A stretch of DNA of 64,000 bases from Lachnospiraceae bacterium (GTDB taxonomy: Bacteria > Bacillota > Clostridia > Lachnospirales > Lachnospiraceae): NCBI GenBank assembly GCA_022845895.1, contig AP025573.1, positions 422,001 through 486,000 on the forward strand, given 5' to 3'. Below the pieces are notes generated by a model, which saw only the letters and a list, made by a program, of their open reading frames with translations, did no database searches and was not told where the DNA came from. Position numbers and translations under genes: made by a program. This document shows positions 17,561 to 27,219 of this stretch, one piece after another. The number at the start of each line of letters is the position of its first letter. Within the stretch, counting starts at the first letter, position 1.

Positions 17561-19675
17561 TTGGAATACGATCAGATATCTTCTCTTATATTAGATGAAA
17601 GTGAAAACATGGTATATATATCAGATATGGAGAACTATGAGTTGGTGTATATGAACAAAGCGCTGATGGAAAAGTTTGACATCGACCGTAAGTGCATCGG
17701 GGACAAATGTTATAAAGTCCTTCAGGGGCTGGATAGTCCGTGTCCGTTCTGTACGAACGAGTATCTGAAGAAGAATGGCTGTCATGTATGGAAACATTAC
17801 AATCCTATATTGAAACAACACTACGAACTGAAAGATAAGCTGATAGAGATTGACGGCAGGAGCATGCGGCTGGAAATCAGCATGGACATTACAGAATCTG
17901 AGGCAGAGCACCTGGAACTGGAGCGGCAGCTGTCTGTAGAAGAGACGCTGGTGGAATGTATTCATACGCTGTCGGAACATACGGAGATTGATACGGCTAT
18001 CGAAAAGCTGCTGCGTATAATCGGCGAATTCTATCAGGCGGAGCGTGCATATATATTTGAGATAGATTACGATGCACGGACAGTGTCAAATTCTTATGAA
18101 TGGTGCAGAGAGGGTGTTACGCCTCAGATTGACAATCTGCAGAAGCTTCCCATCTGCGTGGTGGATGTATGGCTTGAAACATTCAAGTCCAGGGGTGAAT
18201 TTTATGTTGATTCCCTATGTGAATTTGTGGAGGAAGGTTCGGAGGATTATGAACTCCTTGCCTCCCAGGGGATTGAGAAGCTCATGGCAGCGCCCTTCTG
18301 GAAGGAGGGGGCGCTTATGGGATTCATCGGTGTGGATAATCCTACCTGTGGCACGGAACAGATAAAGCTGCTCCAGTCTGTGCCGTACTTTATAGAAAAT
18401 GACATAACAAAGCGGCATATGCTCGATAACTTCCGGAAGCTGAGCTACAGAGATACCCTGACCGGACTTGGGAACCGCAACCTTTATATAGAGACGATTG
18501 AGAAGCTGCAGGATACGGAGCTTAATTCGCTGGGCGTCGTGTTTATCGACATCAATTCGCTGAAGGCATCTAACGACAAATACGGACATGAGTACGGAGA
18601 CTGCATCATCCAGAATGTGGCATCCGGACTGTCTGAAATATTTCCGGAAAATGCATACCGTGTCGGGGGAGACGAGTTTGTCTGCCTGTTCATCAATGGC
18701 GGCCAGAGCGAGTTTGACAACCGCCTTATGCGTCTGCGGAGGTTTGAGCAGGAAGATTGTATGTGTGACTTTTCCATGGGAATCAATTATCGTGTGGGCA
18801 ACGTGGACGTCAAAGAGCAGATTGGATACAGCGACAACATGATGTATGTCGAGAAGCAGGTCTATTATGGCAATGGCGTAGAAGGGAAAAACTCCTATCA
18901 CGAGATGCTTGCCAAAAGGCTTGTAGAAGAAATTGCGTCAGGCGAATTTGAAGTGTACCTGCAGCCGAAGGTAAATATAGATACAGGAGAACTGTACGGC
19001 GCGGAGGCGCTTGTCAGAAGGCGGACGGGGGATGGGGAAGTTCTTATGCCGGGACAGTTCATCCCTTTGTATGAGGCTGAGGGGGTTATCCAGCAGCTGG
19101 ATCTGTATGTGTTCGAAGAGGTGTGCAGGCTTCTGGATAACTGGAAGGAAAAAGGATACCGTATGATTCCGATTGCCGTCAATTTCTCCAGAATCAGCCT
19201 GATGGGGATAGACATCATAGAAAGCCTTGCCAGGATAAGAGGAAAGTATCAGGTCGCCCCCGGACTATTGACGATCGAGGTTACGGAGAGCATAAGCAGG
19301 ATGGGAGCAGAGGCGCTGGGACAACTGATGGAGCGGTTTAAAGATCACGGATTTGCATTCTCTCTGGACGATTACGGGACGAAATATTCCAATCTGTCGC
19401 TTCTCGCCCGACTGGAATTCAAGGAGCTTAAGATTGATCAGAGCCTTATCAGGGATATCATGACGAACAGACGCTCGCGCATCGTGCTGGAACACACGAT
19501 TCAGATGTGCCAGGAGCTGGGAATCATCACGGCGGTCGCCGAAGGGATAGAGACGGAGGAACAGCGAGAGCTTCTAAAGAGCTACCACTGTGATATCGGA
19601 CAGGGATTTCTCTTTTCCGAGCCGATACCGATAGGAGAATTTCTGGACAAGTATGGAAGAGACTATCTATATTGA
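17561..19675 (+). CDS. Cyclic-di-GMP enzyme with PAS, GAF, GGDEF and EAL domains
   Basis: 704 residues. A PAS-like domain (about 8-110) includes a CPFC pair, a GAF-like domain spans about 125-280, GGDEF about 295-440 and EAL about 455-700. The diguanylate cyclase signature GGDEF (369-373) is intact. The EAL motif (482-484) is intact and the further catalytic residues are present (NFSRIS, EVTES, DDYGT, KIDQS, EGIE, QGF), so both synthesis and hydrolysis of c-di-GMP are possible. The start is a TTG seven bases after GGAGG; no ATG fits. Confidence 0.9.
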   Translation: MEYDQISSLILDESENMVYISDMENYELVYMNKALMEKFDIDRKCIGDKCYKVLQGLDSPCPFCTNEYLKKNGCHVWKHYNPILKQHYELKDKLIEIDGRSMRLEISMDITESEAEHLELERQLSVEETLVECIHTLSEHTEIDTAIEKLLRIIGEFYQAERAYIFEIDYDARTVSNSYEWCREGVTPQIDNLQKLPICVVDVWLETFKSRGEFYVDSLCEFVEEGSEDYELLASQGIEKLMAAPFWKEGALMGFIGVDNPTCGTEQIKLLQSVPYFIENDITKRHMLDNFRKLSYRDTLTGLGNRNLYIETIEKLQDTELNSLGVVFIDINSLKASNDKYGHEYGDCIIQNVASGLSEIFPENAYRVGGDEFVCLFINGGQSEFDNRLMRLRRFEQEDCMCDFSMGINYRVGNVDVKEQIGYSDNMMYVEKQVYYGNGVEGKNSYHEMLAKRLVEEIASGEFEVYLQPKVNIDTGELYGAEALVRRRTGDGEVLMPGQFIPLYEAEGVIQQLDLYVFEEVCRLLDNWKEKGYRMIPIAVNFSRISLMGIDIIESLARIRGKYQVAPGLLTIEVTESISRMGAEALGQLMERFKDHGFAFSLDDYGTKYSNLSLLARLEFKELKIDQSLIRDIMTNRRSRIVLEHTIQMCQELGIITAVAEGIETEEQRELLKSYHCDIGQGFLFSEPIPIGEFLDKYGRDYLY

Positions 19676-19839
19676 CGTATAGGCCGGAAGGGCTTGCAGG
19701 AAAAATAAGACAAAATTCAGAAACTGTTTATAGAATTATAAGGTGTGCAGAGGTATAATTACCTTATGTTTCCCTGCGGTGCAAATTTGCGCGGTACGAA
19801 GTGTAAGCGCTGCCGGAGGGTCAGCTTAAGGAGGATATC

Positions 19840-22281
19840 ATGTTTTTGAGGCGGAAGTCCGGATATGGGACAGAAACAGAAGAAGAGACATATGATTATG
19901 AGGAAGAGCGTGCTCCGGTCACACGCTGCGAGCCGGACTACAGAGAGGGCCTTTCAGCCAGGCAGGTGGAGGAATATGCCGCGGCGGGATACCGGAACGT
20001 CTCTGTGGATCCCCCGGCGCAGACAGTAAAAGAAATTGTACATGAAAATGTATTTACGTATTTCAACCTTATATTCGGAGTACTGGCCGTGCTGCTCTGT
20101 CTGGTCGGGTCCTTCCGTAACCTGACGTTTCTGCCGGTCATCATCGCCAATACGCTTATCGGCATCGTGCAGGAAATCCGGGCCAAGAACACCCTTGAAA
20201 AGCTGACGATGCTCCATGCGCCGCAGGCGTCTGTGGTGCGTGAAGGAAGGACGTCGACAGTCGATTCTGAGGAACTGGTGCTGGATGATATCGTCATCTT
20301 CAAAGCAGGAAATCAGATCTGCGCGGATGCGGTCGTGGCAGCAGGCGAGGTGCAGGTCAACGAATCTCTTCTGACCGGAGAGTCCGAAGAGATTACGAAG
20401 AAAAGGGGAGACCATCTGATGTCCGGAAGCTTTGTAGTCGCCGGACAGTGCCACGCGAGGCTGGAATATGTGGGAGCCGATTCCTATATATCCAAGCTGA
20501 CGCTGGAAGCCAAGGCGATGCAGAAGGGCGAGCAGTCTGAGATGATGCGTTCTTTGAACAAGCTGGTGAAGTTCATCGGCATCGCTCTCATACCGATTGG
20601 AATCGCCCTTGTGGTACAGGGACTGTTCTTCAACCATGAGACGTTCCGCAGCAGCATCACCTCCATGGTAGCTGCTGTTATCGGAATGATACCGGAGGGC
20701 CTTTATCTTCTTGCCAGTGTCGCGCTGGCGGTCAGTTCCATGCGGCTCGCAAAGCAGAAGGTGCTGCTTCACGACATGAAGAGCATCGAGACGCTGGCGA
20801 GGGTGGACGTGCTCTGTGTGGACAAGACCGGGACGATTACAGAGAATACGATGAGCGTCAAGAAGCTTATTCCAGTCAGTACCAAAGGTGATGACAGCCT
20901 CTCCAGGCAGGTTGGAGATTTTGCGCTTGCCATGAGCAGCGACAACAGCACGATGGAAGCGCTCAAGTCTTACTTTAAGGAGCACTCGGACGAGAAGCCG
21001 GTCAAGGTTACGCCGTTTACGTCCAAGACGAAATACAGCGGAGTCACCTATGAGGACAAGGCCCACGTGCTCGGTGCCCCGGAATTCATCCTCCGGGACG
21101 ATTATGAGACGTATAAAGAGGAGATTCAGCAGTATGCGGGGAAGGGATACCGGGTGCTTGTCTTTGCAGACTATGATGGTGAGGTTGACGGGAAAGCGCT
21201 GACAGGAAAGGCGATGCCCCTTGCCTATATACTTCTGGCCAACCCGGTCAGGAAGGAAGCGCCTGAGACATTTGCTTATTTTGCAGAGCAGGGAGTAGAA
21301 GTGAAAGTCATATCCGGCGATAACCCGCTGACGGTGTCGGAGGTGGCCAAGGAAGCCGGTATCAGAAATGCTGAGAGCTATGTGGACGCTGCCACGCTTC
21401 ATACGGACGAGGACATTGCGGAAGCAATAGCAGATTATACCGTGTTCGGACGTGTGACGCCGGCACAGAAGCGCCAGTTCGTGCAGGCGCTCAAAAGTCA
21501 GGGAAGGACCGTTGCCATGACCGGTGACGGTGTCAACGATGTGCTCGCGCTTAAGGATGCGGACTGCAGCGTCGCCATGGCATCCGGGAGCGAGGCGGCA
21601 GTCCAGGCTTCCCAGGTGGTGCTGCTCGAGTCGGATTTTTCGTGCATGCCTTCTGTTGTCCTGGAAGGCCGCAGGGTTGTCAATAATATCCAGCGCTCGG
21701 CAAGCCTGTTTCTTGTCAAGAATATATTCTCCTTCCTGCTATCATTGTTTTCAGTGGCCTTTATGATTACCTATCCTCTGGAACCGTCACAGATATCGCT
21801 GATCAGTATGTTTACCATAGGGATACCGGCGTTCTTCCTGGCACTGCAGCCGAACAGGGAGGTGATCAGGGGACATTTCCTGACGAATGTATTCCTGAAG
21901 GCGCTGCCGGCAGGACTGACAGACGTGCTTGCGGTCGGCGCACTCGTCGTGTTCGGCAGAACCTTTGACGTGAGCCCGACGGATATCTCTACAGCGGCAA
22001 CGATGCTGCTTGCAATTGTCGGATTTATGATTCTGTTCAAGATATGCCAGCCGCTCAATACGCTGCGGATCATCGTCTGGATCGGGAGCATTACCGGACT
22101 TCTGGCGTGTAGCATCTTCCTTCCTGATCTGTTCGCCATTACGGGAATGTCCGCGGAATGTATCATGCTTTTCGTCGTATTTTCAATCGCGACAGAGCCT
22201 GTGCTGCGCTACCTGACGCTGCTGGTCGGATGGCTGAGGCAGCTTTACCGGAAACGGATTAAGAAAGAGGCCGTGGAATGA
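19840..22281 (+). CDS. P-type cation-transporting ATPase
   Basis: 813 residues with the complete P-type machinery: TGES actuator motif, phosphorylation site DKTGT at Asp328, and the hinge GDGVNDVLALKDAD. About ten membrane segments are visible, four before the ATPase part and six at the end. The PEGL motif of M4 (MIPEGLYLLASVALA) suggests the calcium/manganese-like class (CtpE-type) rather than heavy metals; no metal-binding N-terminal domain is present. AAGGAGG precedes the start. The ion is inferred only loosely. Confidence 0.88.
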   Translation: MFLRRKSGYGTETEEETYDYEEERAPVTRCEPDYREGLSARQVEEYAAAGYRNVSVDPPAQTVKEIVHENVFTYFNLIFGVLAVLLCLVGSFRNLTFLPVIIANTLIGIVQEIRAKNTLEKLTMLHAPQASVVREGRTSTVDSEELVLDDIVIFKAGNQICADAVVAAGEVQVNESLLTGESEEITKKRGDHLMSGSFVVAGQCHARLEYVGADSYISKLTLEAKAMQKGEQSEMMRSLNKLVKFIGIALIPIGIALVVQGLFFNHETFRSSITSMVAAVIGMIPEGLYLLASVALAVSSMRLAKQKVLLHDMKSIETLARVDVLCVDKTGTITENTMSVKKLIPVSTKGDDSLSRQVGDFALAMSSDNSTMEALKSYFKEHSDEKPVKVTPFTSKTKYSGVTYEDKAHVLGAPEFILRDDYETYKEEIQQYAGKGYRVLVFADYDGEVDGKALTGKAMPLAYILLANPVRKEAPETFAYFAEQGVEVKVISGDNPLTVSEVAKEAGIRNAESYVDAATLHTDEDIAEAIADYTVFGRVTPAQKRQFVQALKSQGRTVAMTGDGVNDVLALKDADCSVAMASGSEAAVQASQVVLLESDFSCMPSVVLEGRRVVNNIQRSASLFLVKNIFSFLLSLFSVAFMITYPLEPSQISLISMFTIGIPAFFLALQPNREVIRGHFLTNVFLKALPAGLTDVLAVGALVVFGRTFDVSPTDISTAATMLLAIVGFMILFKICQPLNTLRIIVWIGSITGLLACSIFLPDLFAITGMSAECIMLFVVFSIATEPVLRYLTLLVGWLRQLYRKRIKKEAVE

Positions 22282-22287
22282 GGCGGC

Positions 22288-22818
22288 TTAGATATCTAAT
22301 GTGCCGCCATCCAGGTCTTTCCACTGAAAACGGCCGTCAAACAGCATATAGCCGCGTGAGGAGCCTTCCTTCGGGATAGAGACGGAGCCGGGATTCATAT
22401 ACGTATAACCATCCATGTCCTCATTGGCCGGTACGTGGGTGTGCCCGTTCAGCAGGACATCTCCTTTTTTTAGGGGAGGCGGCGTCTGGGGATTAAAGTG
22501 GTGGCCGTGGGTGGCGTATACAGTACGTCCGCCGAGTTCCAGCAGGCAGTAATCCGCCATGACCGGGAAATCAAGAACCATCTGGTCTACTTCTGTATCA
22601 CAGTTGCCACGGACGCAGAGCAGTTCCCCCTTCATCGCGTTCAGCATGGAGGCGACCTCCTTCGGATGATATTCTTTCGGCAGGTCATTGCGGGGACCGT
22701 GGTACAGGATATCGCCGAGCAGCAGAAGGCGGTCTGCCTTCTCCTTGTGGTATGCGTCAATCATTTTTCTACAGTAATATGCTGATCCGTGGATATCAGA
22801 TGCAATCATAATTTTCAT
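22288..22818 (-). CDS. YfcE-type metallophosphoesterase
   Basis: 176 residues. Metal-binding motifs of calcineurin-like phosphoesterases are intact: SDIHGS, GDILYHG, GNCD, THGHHF and GHTHVP. Relatives hydrolyse phosphodiesters such as bis-pNPP; the natural substrate is unknown. The ATG at 22818 is the family-typical start (MKIMIASDIHG) and has AAAGGA upstream. It is convergent with the P-type ATPase gene, with six bases between. Confidence 0.88.
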   Translation of the reverse strand: MKIMIASDIHGSAYYCRKMIDAYHKEKADRLLLLGDILYHGPRNDLPKEYHPKEVASMLNAMKGELLCVRGNCDTEVDQMVLDFPVMADYCLLELGGRTVYATHGHHFNPQTPPPLKKGDVLLNGHTHVPANEDMDGYTYMNPGSVSIPKEGSSRGYMLFDGRFQWKDLDGGTLDI

Positions 22819-22915
22819 AACATATATGTTCCTTTCCGTTTGTTTTTGCATATTTTATCATAACACAACTGCCATTCGTTTACTACCTGCTGACGGATGG
22901 AGAGAGGGAGGCTTT

Positions 22916-23428
22916 ATGAGCAAGAGAATGAGTATTGAGCGGGCAGGGTATGGCGATGTTCCTGCGATTCGGAGAATCATGGTAGAGGCCCACCGGCTTA
23001 TCCATGATTCGGGCTGGTATGTCATCGATGATACCTCTTTTCTGGAACGGCATATCGAAGAAGAGGGTATTACATTAAAAGCTGTTATGGACGATGCTAT
23101 GGCGGGTTTCCTTGTTGTCCGTTATCCGGGAAATTCTGAAGATAATCTCGGGAGCTATATAAAGCTTACGGAAGAACAGGGGATGGCAGTGGCGCATATG
23201 GAGTCCGCGGCTGTCGTTCCTCATTTCCGCGGCCGCGGAATCCAGAAGCAGCTCATGGACAGCGGCGAGAAACTGCTGGCGGGTACGGAATATAAATATG
23301 TGATGGGAACGGCACACCCGGATAACATCTACAGTGTAAATAATTTCCTGAAGCTTGGATATGACATTGTAGCGGAAGAAGAGAAGTACGGAGGACTGCC
23401 CCGCTATGTATTCTTTAAAAACATATGA
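22916..23428 (+). CDS. GNAT-family N-acetyltransferase
   Basis: 170 residues with the acetyl-CoA-binding signature VVPHFRGRGIQKQLMDSGE at about 98-116 and the family C-terminal strand. The acceptor cannot be predicted. The start is the ATG preceded by GGGAGG. A hairpin after the stop (23450-23480) probably ends the transcript. Confidence 0.85.
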   Translation: MSKRMSIERAGYGDVPAIRRIMVEAHRLIHDSGWYVIDDTSFLERHIEEEGITLKAVMDDAMAGFLVVRYPGNSEDNLGSYIKLTEEQGMAVAHMESAAVVPHFRGRGIQKQLMDSGEKLLAGTEYKYVMGTAHPDNIYSVNNFLKLGYDIVAEEEKYGGLPRYVFFKNI

Positions 23429-23449
23429 GGCACAATACATAATGCTGCC

Positions 23450-23480
23450 AAGGCACTGTTACTCGAGGTACAGTGCCTTT
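23450..23480 (+). terminator. Hairpin between convergent genes
   Basis: The 10-bp arms AAGGCACTGT and ACAGTGCCTT enclose a 10-base loop. The right half lies inside the 3' end of the convergent phosphatase gene. Only a short T-run follows. Confidence 0.5.
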
Positions 23481-24271
23481 AATGTGTCCCTTTTAGCTTC
23501 GTCCAGTCCGACTTTATCTTCCAGGAACGCACGGATGCTGCCAGATGTCTGCTTCATAATGGTAAAGACCCTTTCAAGATAATCTTCCTTTACTCCCATA
23601 CAGATCCGTATGCTTTCCAGTGCAGACGATTCTTTGATCCGGTGGGAGAGCTGGCTTATAATCTTGTCAACCTCTTTTTGCAGAAACGTGCCTGTCATCA
23701 TATAGTCTTCCATAATCGTATCGTAATCCACGCCCAGTGTAAAGAGAAGCATAGCGGTACCGATACCGACCCGGTCCTTACCGGCGCTGCAGTGCCAGAG
23801 CGTGGCGCCGCCGGTCTGTGCCGCGAGGAAATCAAAAAAGCGGCGGTACTGCTTCAGCGAGTATTCGTTGGTGATGATTTCTTCATACATCTGCCGCATA
23901 TAGGCGGCCGGGTCTATGCCCCGCTCTTTCATGCTTATGGTGGCCTCTCCGAGGGAGAGCTGCCTGTCGGATTCTTCATCGTGGGTAATTCCGGCTGTCA
24001 TGGCTTCTAAAATGGGATTGCTTATGTGCTGCACCCCTGGAATATCCGGGTCCGGGCTTTCGGACTGTTCATGCGTGGTGCGGAAGTCTACTATGTTCTT
24101 TAAGCCGTATGTATAGACGAGGGTCTCCTTGTCCTGCCGGGTCATATCACGGAGCATGCCGCTTCTTATGAGTCTGCAGGGTCTGATGTGCCGGTTTCCT
24201 GCTGCGGGGAACCCGCCAAGGTCACGTGTGTTGAAGAGCCCTTCAAGTGGAATTCGTTTTATTTCTTTCAT
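23459..24271 (-). CDS. Tyrosine/serine protein phosphatase, Y_phosphatase3 type
   Basis: 270 residues with the CX5R phosphatase loop HCSAGKDRVG (Cys161, Arg167) and the N-terminal NTRDLGG motif typical of bacterial dual-specificity phosphatases related to LipA/MptpB. Substrates may be phosphoproteins or phosphoinositide-like lipids. It is a single gene on the minus strand with AAAGG before the ATG. Confidence 0.88.
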   Translation of the reverse strand: MKEIKRIPLEGLFNTRDLGGFPAAGNRHIRPCRLIRSGMLRDMTRQDKETLVYTYGLKNIVDFRTTHEQSESPDPDIPGVQHISNPILEAMTAGITHDEESDRQLSLGEATISMKERGIDPAAYMRQMYEEIITNEYSLKQYRRFFDFLAAQTGGATLWHCSAGKDRVGIGTAMLLFTLGVDYDTIMEDYMMTGTFLQKEVDKIISQLSHRIKESSALESIRICMGVKEDYLERVFTIMKQTSGSIRAFLEDKVGLDEAKRDTLKALYLE

Positions 24272-24465
24272 AATGGCCGACCTTTCTTATTATTGATACT
24301 TTTCAGTATACCTCATTGAGCTGCCTGCATTCAATACGTTGGTATGGAAATGGAGGAAGAATTTGTCACGCCACAGCAGAGTGTGATATACTGTCTTTAT
24401 ACAGATTGATCTGCCATAGGCTGCTGCCGGCAGATCGCAGCAGGACAGCAAAGGGGGATATCATC

Positions 24466-24627
24466 ATGACAGAAGAATTGATAAAAGAAGTGAAGCATAT
24501 TCAGAAATGTCTTGCAGGTAAAGACATGCGGGGCGACGAGTGGGAGGAGAAGCAGGAGATTATCAACAAGCTTGAAGAGGTATCGGATTATTTGAAGGAT
24601 GCTCTTGGGAAAGGAATTGAGTTTTAG
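24466..24627 (+). CDS. Small hypothetical protein (53 residues)
   Basis: A short, charged, helix-rich protein (MTEELIKEVKHIQKCLAG start) without membrane segment. AAAGGGGG lies upstream at good spacing and the next gene follows after three bases, which argues for translation. Function is unknown. Confidence 0.55.
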   Translation: MTEELIKEVKHIQKCLAGKDMRGDEWEEKQEIINKLEEVSDYLKDALGKGIEF

Positions 24628-24630
24628 AAG

Positions 24631-25296
24631 ATGATAGATGCACTTATATTTGACATGGACGGCCTGCTGTTTGATTCTGAGCGCATTGTCCAGCGCTCTT
24701 GGGAGGACTGCGGCAACGTACTTGGGATTCCGCAAATGGGCAGTCATATATATCATACGCTTGGGATGAACGCAGCCAGCCGGAGAGTATATTTTTCACA
24801 GGCTGTCGGAGCGGATTTTCCACATGAGGAGTTTGCGGCTCTAACGAGGGTGCGTTTCCGTGAGATAACAGATAGGGAGGGGCTTCCTATGAAACCCGGG
24901 GTCAAAGAGCTTCTTCGGTATGCGCGGGCGCACGGGCTTAAGACTGCTGTCGCCACTTCTTCAAGAGGCGAATATGCGCTGCGCAATCTGACGGATGCTG
25001 GAATCAAAGAATACTTTGACGGCTTCGCATTCGGTGATATGGTGAGCCGGGCCAAGCCGGATCCAGAGATATATCTGTCCGCGTGTGGCGCGATTGAAAC
25101 AGAAGCCGGCCGCTGCATGGCCCTGGAGGATTCTCCAAACGGCATACGTTCTGCCCACGCTGCGGGTATGGTGCCTGTGATGGTGCCCGACCTGGTAAGT
25201 CCGGATGAAGAATTGACGAGGCTTACATATAAAGTAGTGGAAACGCTGCACGAGGTACCTGCGCTGCTGGAGGCCTTCAATGGGAGAGGAGAGTAA
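24631..25296 (+). CDS. HAD-superfamily phosphatase, beta-phosphoglucomutase-like
   Basis: 221 residues of HAD fold. Motif I is FDMDGLLFDSE with the nucleophile and acid/base aspartates, motif II is the threonine/serine of VATSS, the motif III lysine is in RAKPDPEIY, and motif IV is LEDSPNGI. The helical cap fits the beta-phosphoglucomutase/sugar-phosphatase subgroup. Substrate unknown. Confidence 0.88.
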   Translation: MIDALIFDMDGLLFDSERIVQRSWEDCGNVLGIPQMGSHIYHTLGMNAASRRVYFSQAVGADFPHEEFAALTRVRFREITDREGLPMKPGVKELLRYARAHGLKTAVATSSRGEYALRNLTDAGIKEYFDGFAFGDMVSRAKPDPEIYLSACGAIETEAGRCMALEDSPNGIRSAHAAGMVPVMVPDLVSPDEELTRLTYKVVETLHEVPALLEAFNGRGE

Positions 25297-25344
25297 ACTG
25301 GGGCGCCGGACGGAAGCCGGGTAGCATCTCCTTTACGAAACCAA

Positions 25345-26205
25345 CTACTCTGCCTCCCATCGGCCGGAGGCCCCGCAGGGCAGTACCAGCCCCGAGTCTG
25401 TGACAGGCAGCCCGATTTCCTGGGAGTCTACATGGCCGTTATATTTCTTTAATTCCGTGCTGAGCATATAGGTCAGCACGGCAGGGGCAAGCCCTGTCGT
25501 ATAAGAGTTGACAAGGAAGAACAGAGGCTGTTTGGACAATAGCTGGGCACATAATCTGATAAGCGGGTGTATGGCGTCTTCGATCTTCCAGATTTCCCCT
25601 TTTGGTCCTCGCCCGTATGACGGGGGATCCATAATGACGGCGTCGTATGTGTTACCCCGGCGTATTTCCCGCTCCACGAACTTGACGCAGTCATCCACAA
25701 GCCATCGTACTGGCCTGTCAGAAAGTCCCGAAGACGCTGCGTTTTCCTTTGCCCAGGCAACCATGCCCTTAGAGGCATCGACGTGGGTGACGCTTGCGCC
25801 TGCCGCTGCCGCCGCTAGAGTGGCGCCGCCGGTATAGGCGAACAGGTTCAGAACTTTTACGGGGCGTCCCGCTTTTTTTATCTTATCGGAAAACCAGTCC
25901 CAGTTTACGGCCTGTTCCGGGAAGAGTCCTGTATGCTTGAAGCTAAAAGGCTTCAAGTTAAAAGTCAGCTCCTTATAGTGAATCTGCCATTGCTCAGGCA
26001 GATGGAAGAACTCCCATTCTCCGCCGCCCTTCTTGCTGCGGTGGTAGTGGCCGTTTTTATCATGCCATCCTTTATGTTCCTTCGGGGTATCCCAGATGAC
26101 CTGGGGGTCCGGGCGTACGAGGAGATAGCCGCCCCATCGTTCGAGCTTTTCGCCTCTGCTGCAATCTAATACTTCATAATCTTTCCACTGGTCTGCAATC
26201 CACAT
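25345..26205 (-). CDS. SAM-dependent methyltransferase, RlmI/RlmK-like
   Basis: 286 residues with the SAM-binding core NLFAYTGGATLAAAAAGA, DASKGMVAWAKENA and the catalytic-type MDPPSYGRGPKG. This is the class I methyltransferase family that includes 23S rRNA cytosine C5 methylases, although the usual N-terminal PUA domain is replaced by a short unrelated part. An rRNA target is likely but not proven. Confidence 0.82.
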   Translation of the reverse strand: MWIADQWKDYEVLDCSRGEKLERWGGYLLVRPDPQVIWDTPKEHKGWHDKNGHYHRSKKGGGEWEFFHLPEQWQIHYKELTFNLKPFSFKHTGLFPEQAVNWDWFSDKIKKAGRPVKVLNLFAYTGGATLAAAAAGASVTHVDASKGMVAWAKENAASSGLSDRPVRWLVDDCVKFVEREIRRGNTYDAVIMDPPSYGRGPKGEIWKIEDAIHPLIRLCAQLLSKQPLFFLVNSYTTGLAPAVLTYMLSTELKKYNGHVDSQEIGLPVTDSGLVLPCGASGRWEAE

Positions 26206-26323
26206 GTATATGAAATTCCTTTCTGTCCTTATTCTTCAATGTTGAAGCGGAACAAGGCAGATATGCCCTCTTCCGTGTATATCATGGGACAAGTATATCA
26301 CAAAACATCTATAAAATCATCAT

Positions 26324-26338
26324 ATAGATAATCTCTAT
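26324..26338. promoter_or_regulatory. One-mismatch copy of the proposed selenium LysR box, upstream of PHP gene
   Basis: ATAGATAATCTCTAT has perfect ATAGA/TCTAT arms and differs by one base from the ATAG-N4-TGTCTAT box (read on the other strand). A second pair, AATAGAC (26339-26345) and GTCTATT (26362-26368), follows. It lies 125 bases before the PHP gene; the role is inferred. Confidence 0.35.
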
Positions 26339-26463
26339 AATAGACGGCCATTATAAAAAAAGTCTATTTGATGGGCGGACGGAAGGTTTATATAATGTAC
26401 ATAGGTATTATTGCGGGGAACCGCTACATTTTATATTGCTTTAAGCAGACAGGAGTGGACGGC

Positions 26464-27120
26464 ATGTTTATTGATATGCATATGCATGAGATGACTTATT
26501 CAAAAGACAGTTTCCTTACGCTGCGGGAAATCGTGGAGATAGGAAAAGAAAGGGGATTAGGAGGCATCTGCATTACAGACCATGACAGCATGGGACTGAG
26601 GGAGCATGCCAGAGAATATTCTGTAGAAGTGGATTTTCCCATTTTTACGGGGATTGAATATTATTCTCTGGAAGGAGATATCGTCGCATTCGGTATCAGG
26701 GAATATCCCAAAGAGCGTATACCGGCGCAAGAATTTATTGATATGGTCAAGTCCCAGGGCGGGGTCTGCTTTGCCGCGCATCCGTTCCGGAATAACAACA
26801 GGGGACTGGAAGAACATCTGCTGAAGGTGAAGGGGCTGGACGGCATAGAGGTGCTGAACGGAAGTACTTCACGCGAAGCATGCGGCAGGGCAGCGCTTTA
26901 TGCCGACAGGCTTGATCTTGTCACTTTGGGCTCCAGCGACTGCCATGTACCGGAAAAGGTCGGCGTATGTGCCACTTATTTTCCGGAGGAAGTAAAGACG
27001 GAGGAGGAATTGCTTCGTGCCTTTAGGAAAGGCGGACTGAGACCGGCATATTACCACAATGGAAGGTATCATATCGTGGGGCTTGAAAGAAGCCTTGTCC
27101 CGCAATATTATACGAGATAA
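26464..27120 (+). CDS. PHP-domain phosphoesterase
   Basis: 218 residues with PHP metal-binding motifs: DMHMHEM at the start, ITDHDSMG, GIEYYS, AAHPFR and SSDCHVPE. Family members hydrolyse phosphoesters such as nucleoside 3',5'-bisphosphate or histidinol phosphate. The ATG at 26464 gives the family start and follows AGGAG by about nine bases. It ends 99 bases before yedF and shares palindromic upstream sequence with selenium genes, so co-regulation is conceivable. Confidence 0.8.
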   Translation: MFIDMHMHEMTYSKDSFLTLREIVEIGKERGLGGICITDHDSMGLREHAREYSVEVDFPIFTGIEYYSLEGDIVAFGIREYPKERIPAQEFIDMVKSQGGVCFAAHPFRNNNRGLEEHLLKVKGLDGIEVLNGSTSREACGRAALYADRLDLVTLGSSDCHVPEKVGVCATYFPEEVKTEEELLRAFRKGGLRPAYYHNGRYHIVGLERSLVPQYYTR

Positions 27121-27156
27121 ATGCTAATTTCCCATTTACCTTTTTCGGCATCAGTG

Positions 27157-27171
27157 ATAGAATGTGTCTAT
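27157..27171. promoter_or_regulatory. Proposed LysR T-N11-A operator upstream of yedF
   Basis: ATAGAATGTGTCTAT lies 48 bases before the yedF start. It matches ATAG-N4-TGTCTAT exactly, as do sites at 33271-33285 and (other strand) 38075-38089. The T at position 2 and A at position 14 give the T-N11-A spacing of LysR-type boxes. Confidence 0.5.
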
Positions 27172-27219
27172 AAGTGCCAGGTGTTGGGAACATCAAATTA
27201 CTGGAAAGGTGGAAGTACG

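Noticed and set aside
19676..19839. Metal-sensing riboswitch before the P-type ATPase
   Set aside because: The 164-bp leader has a TATAAT and a few small stems, but I find no yybP-ykoY, NiCo or M-box consensus.
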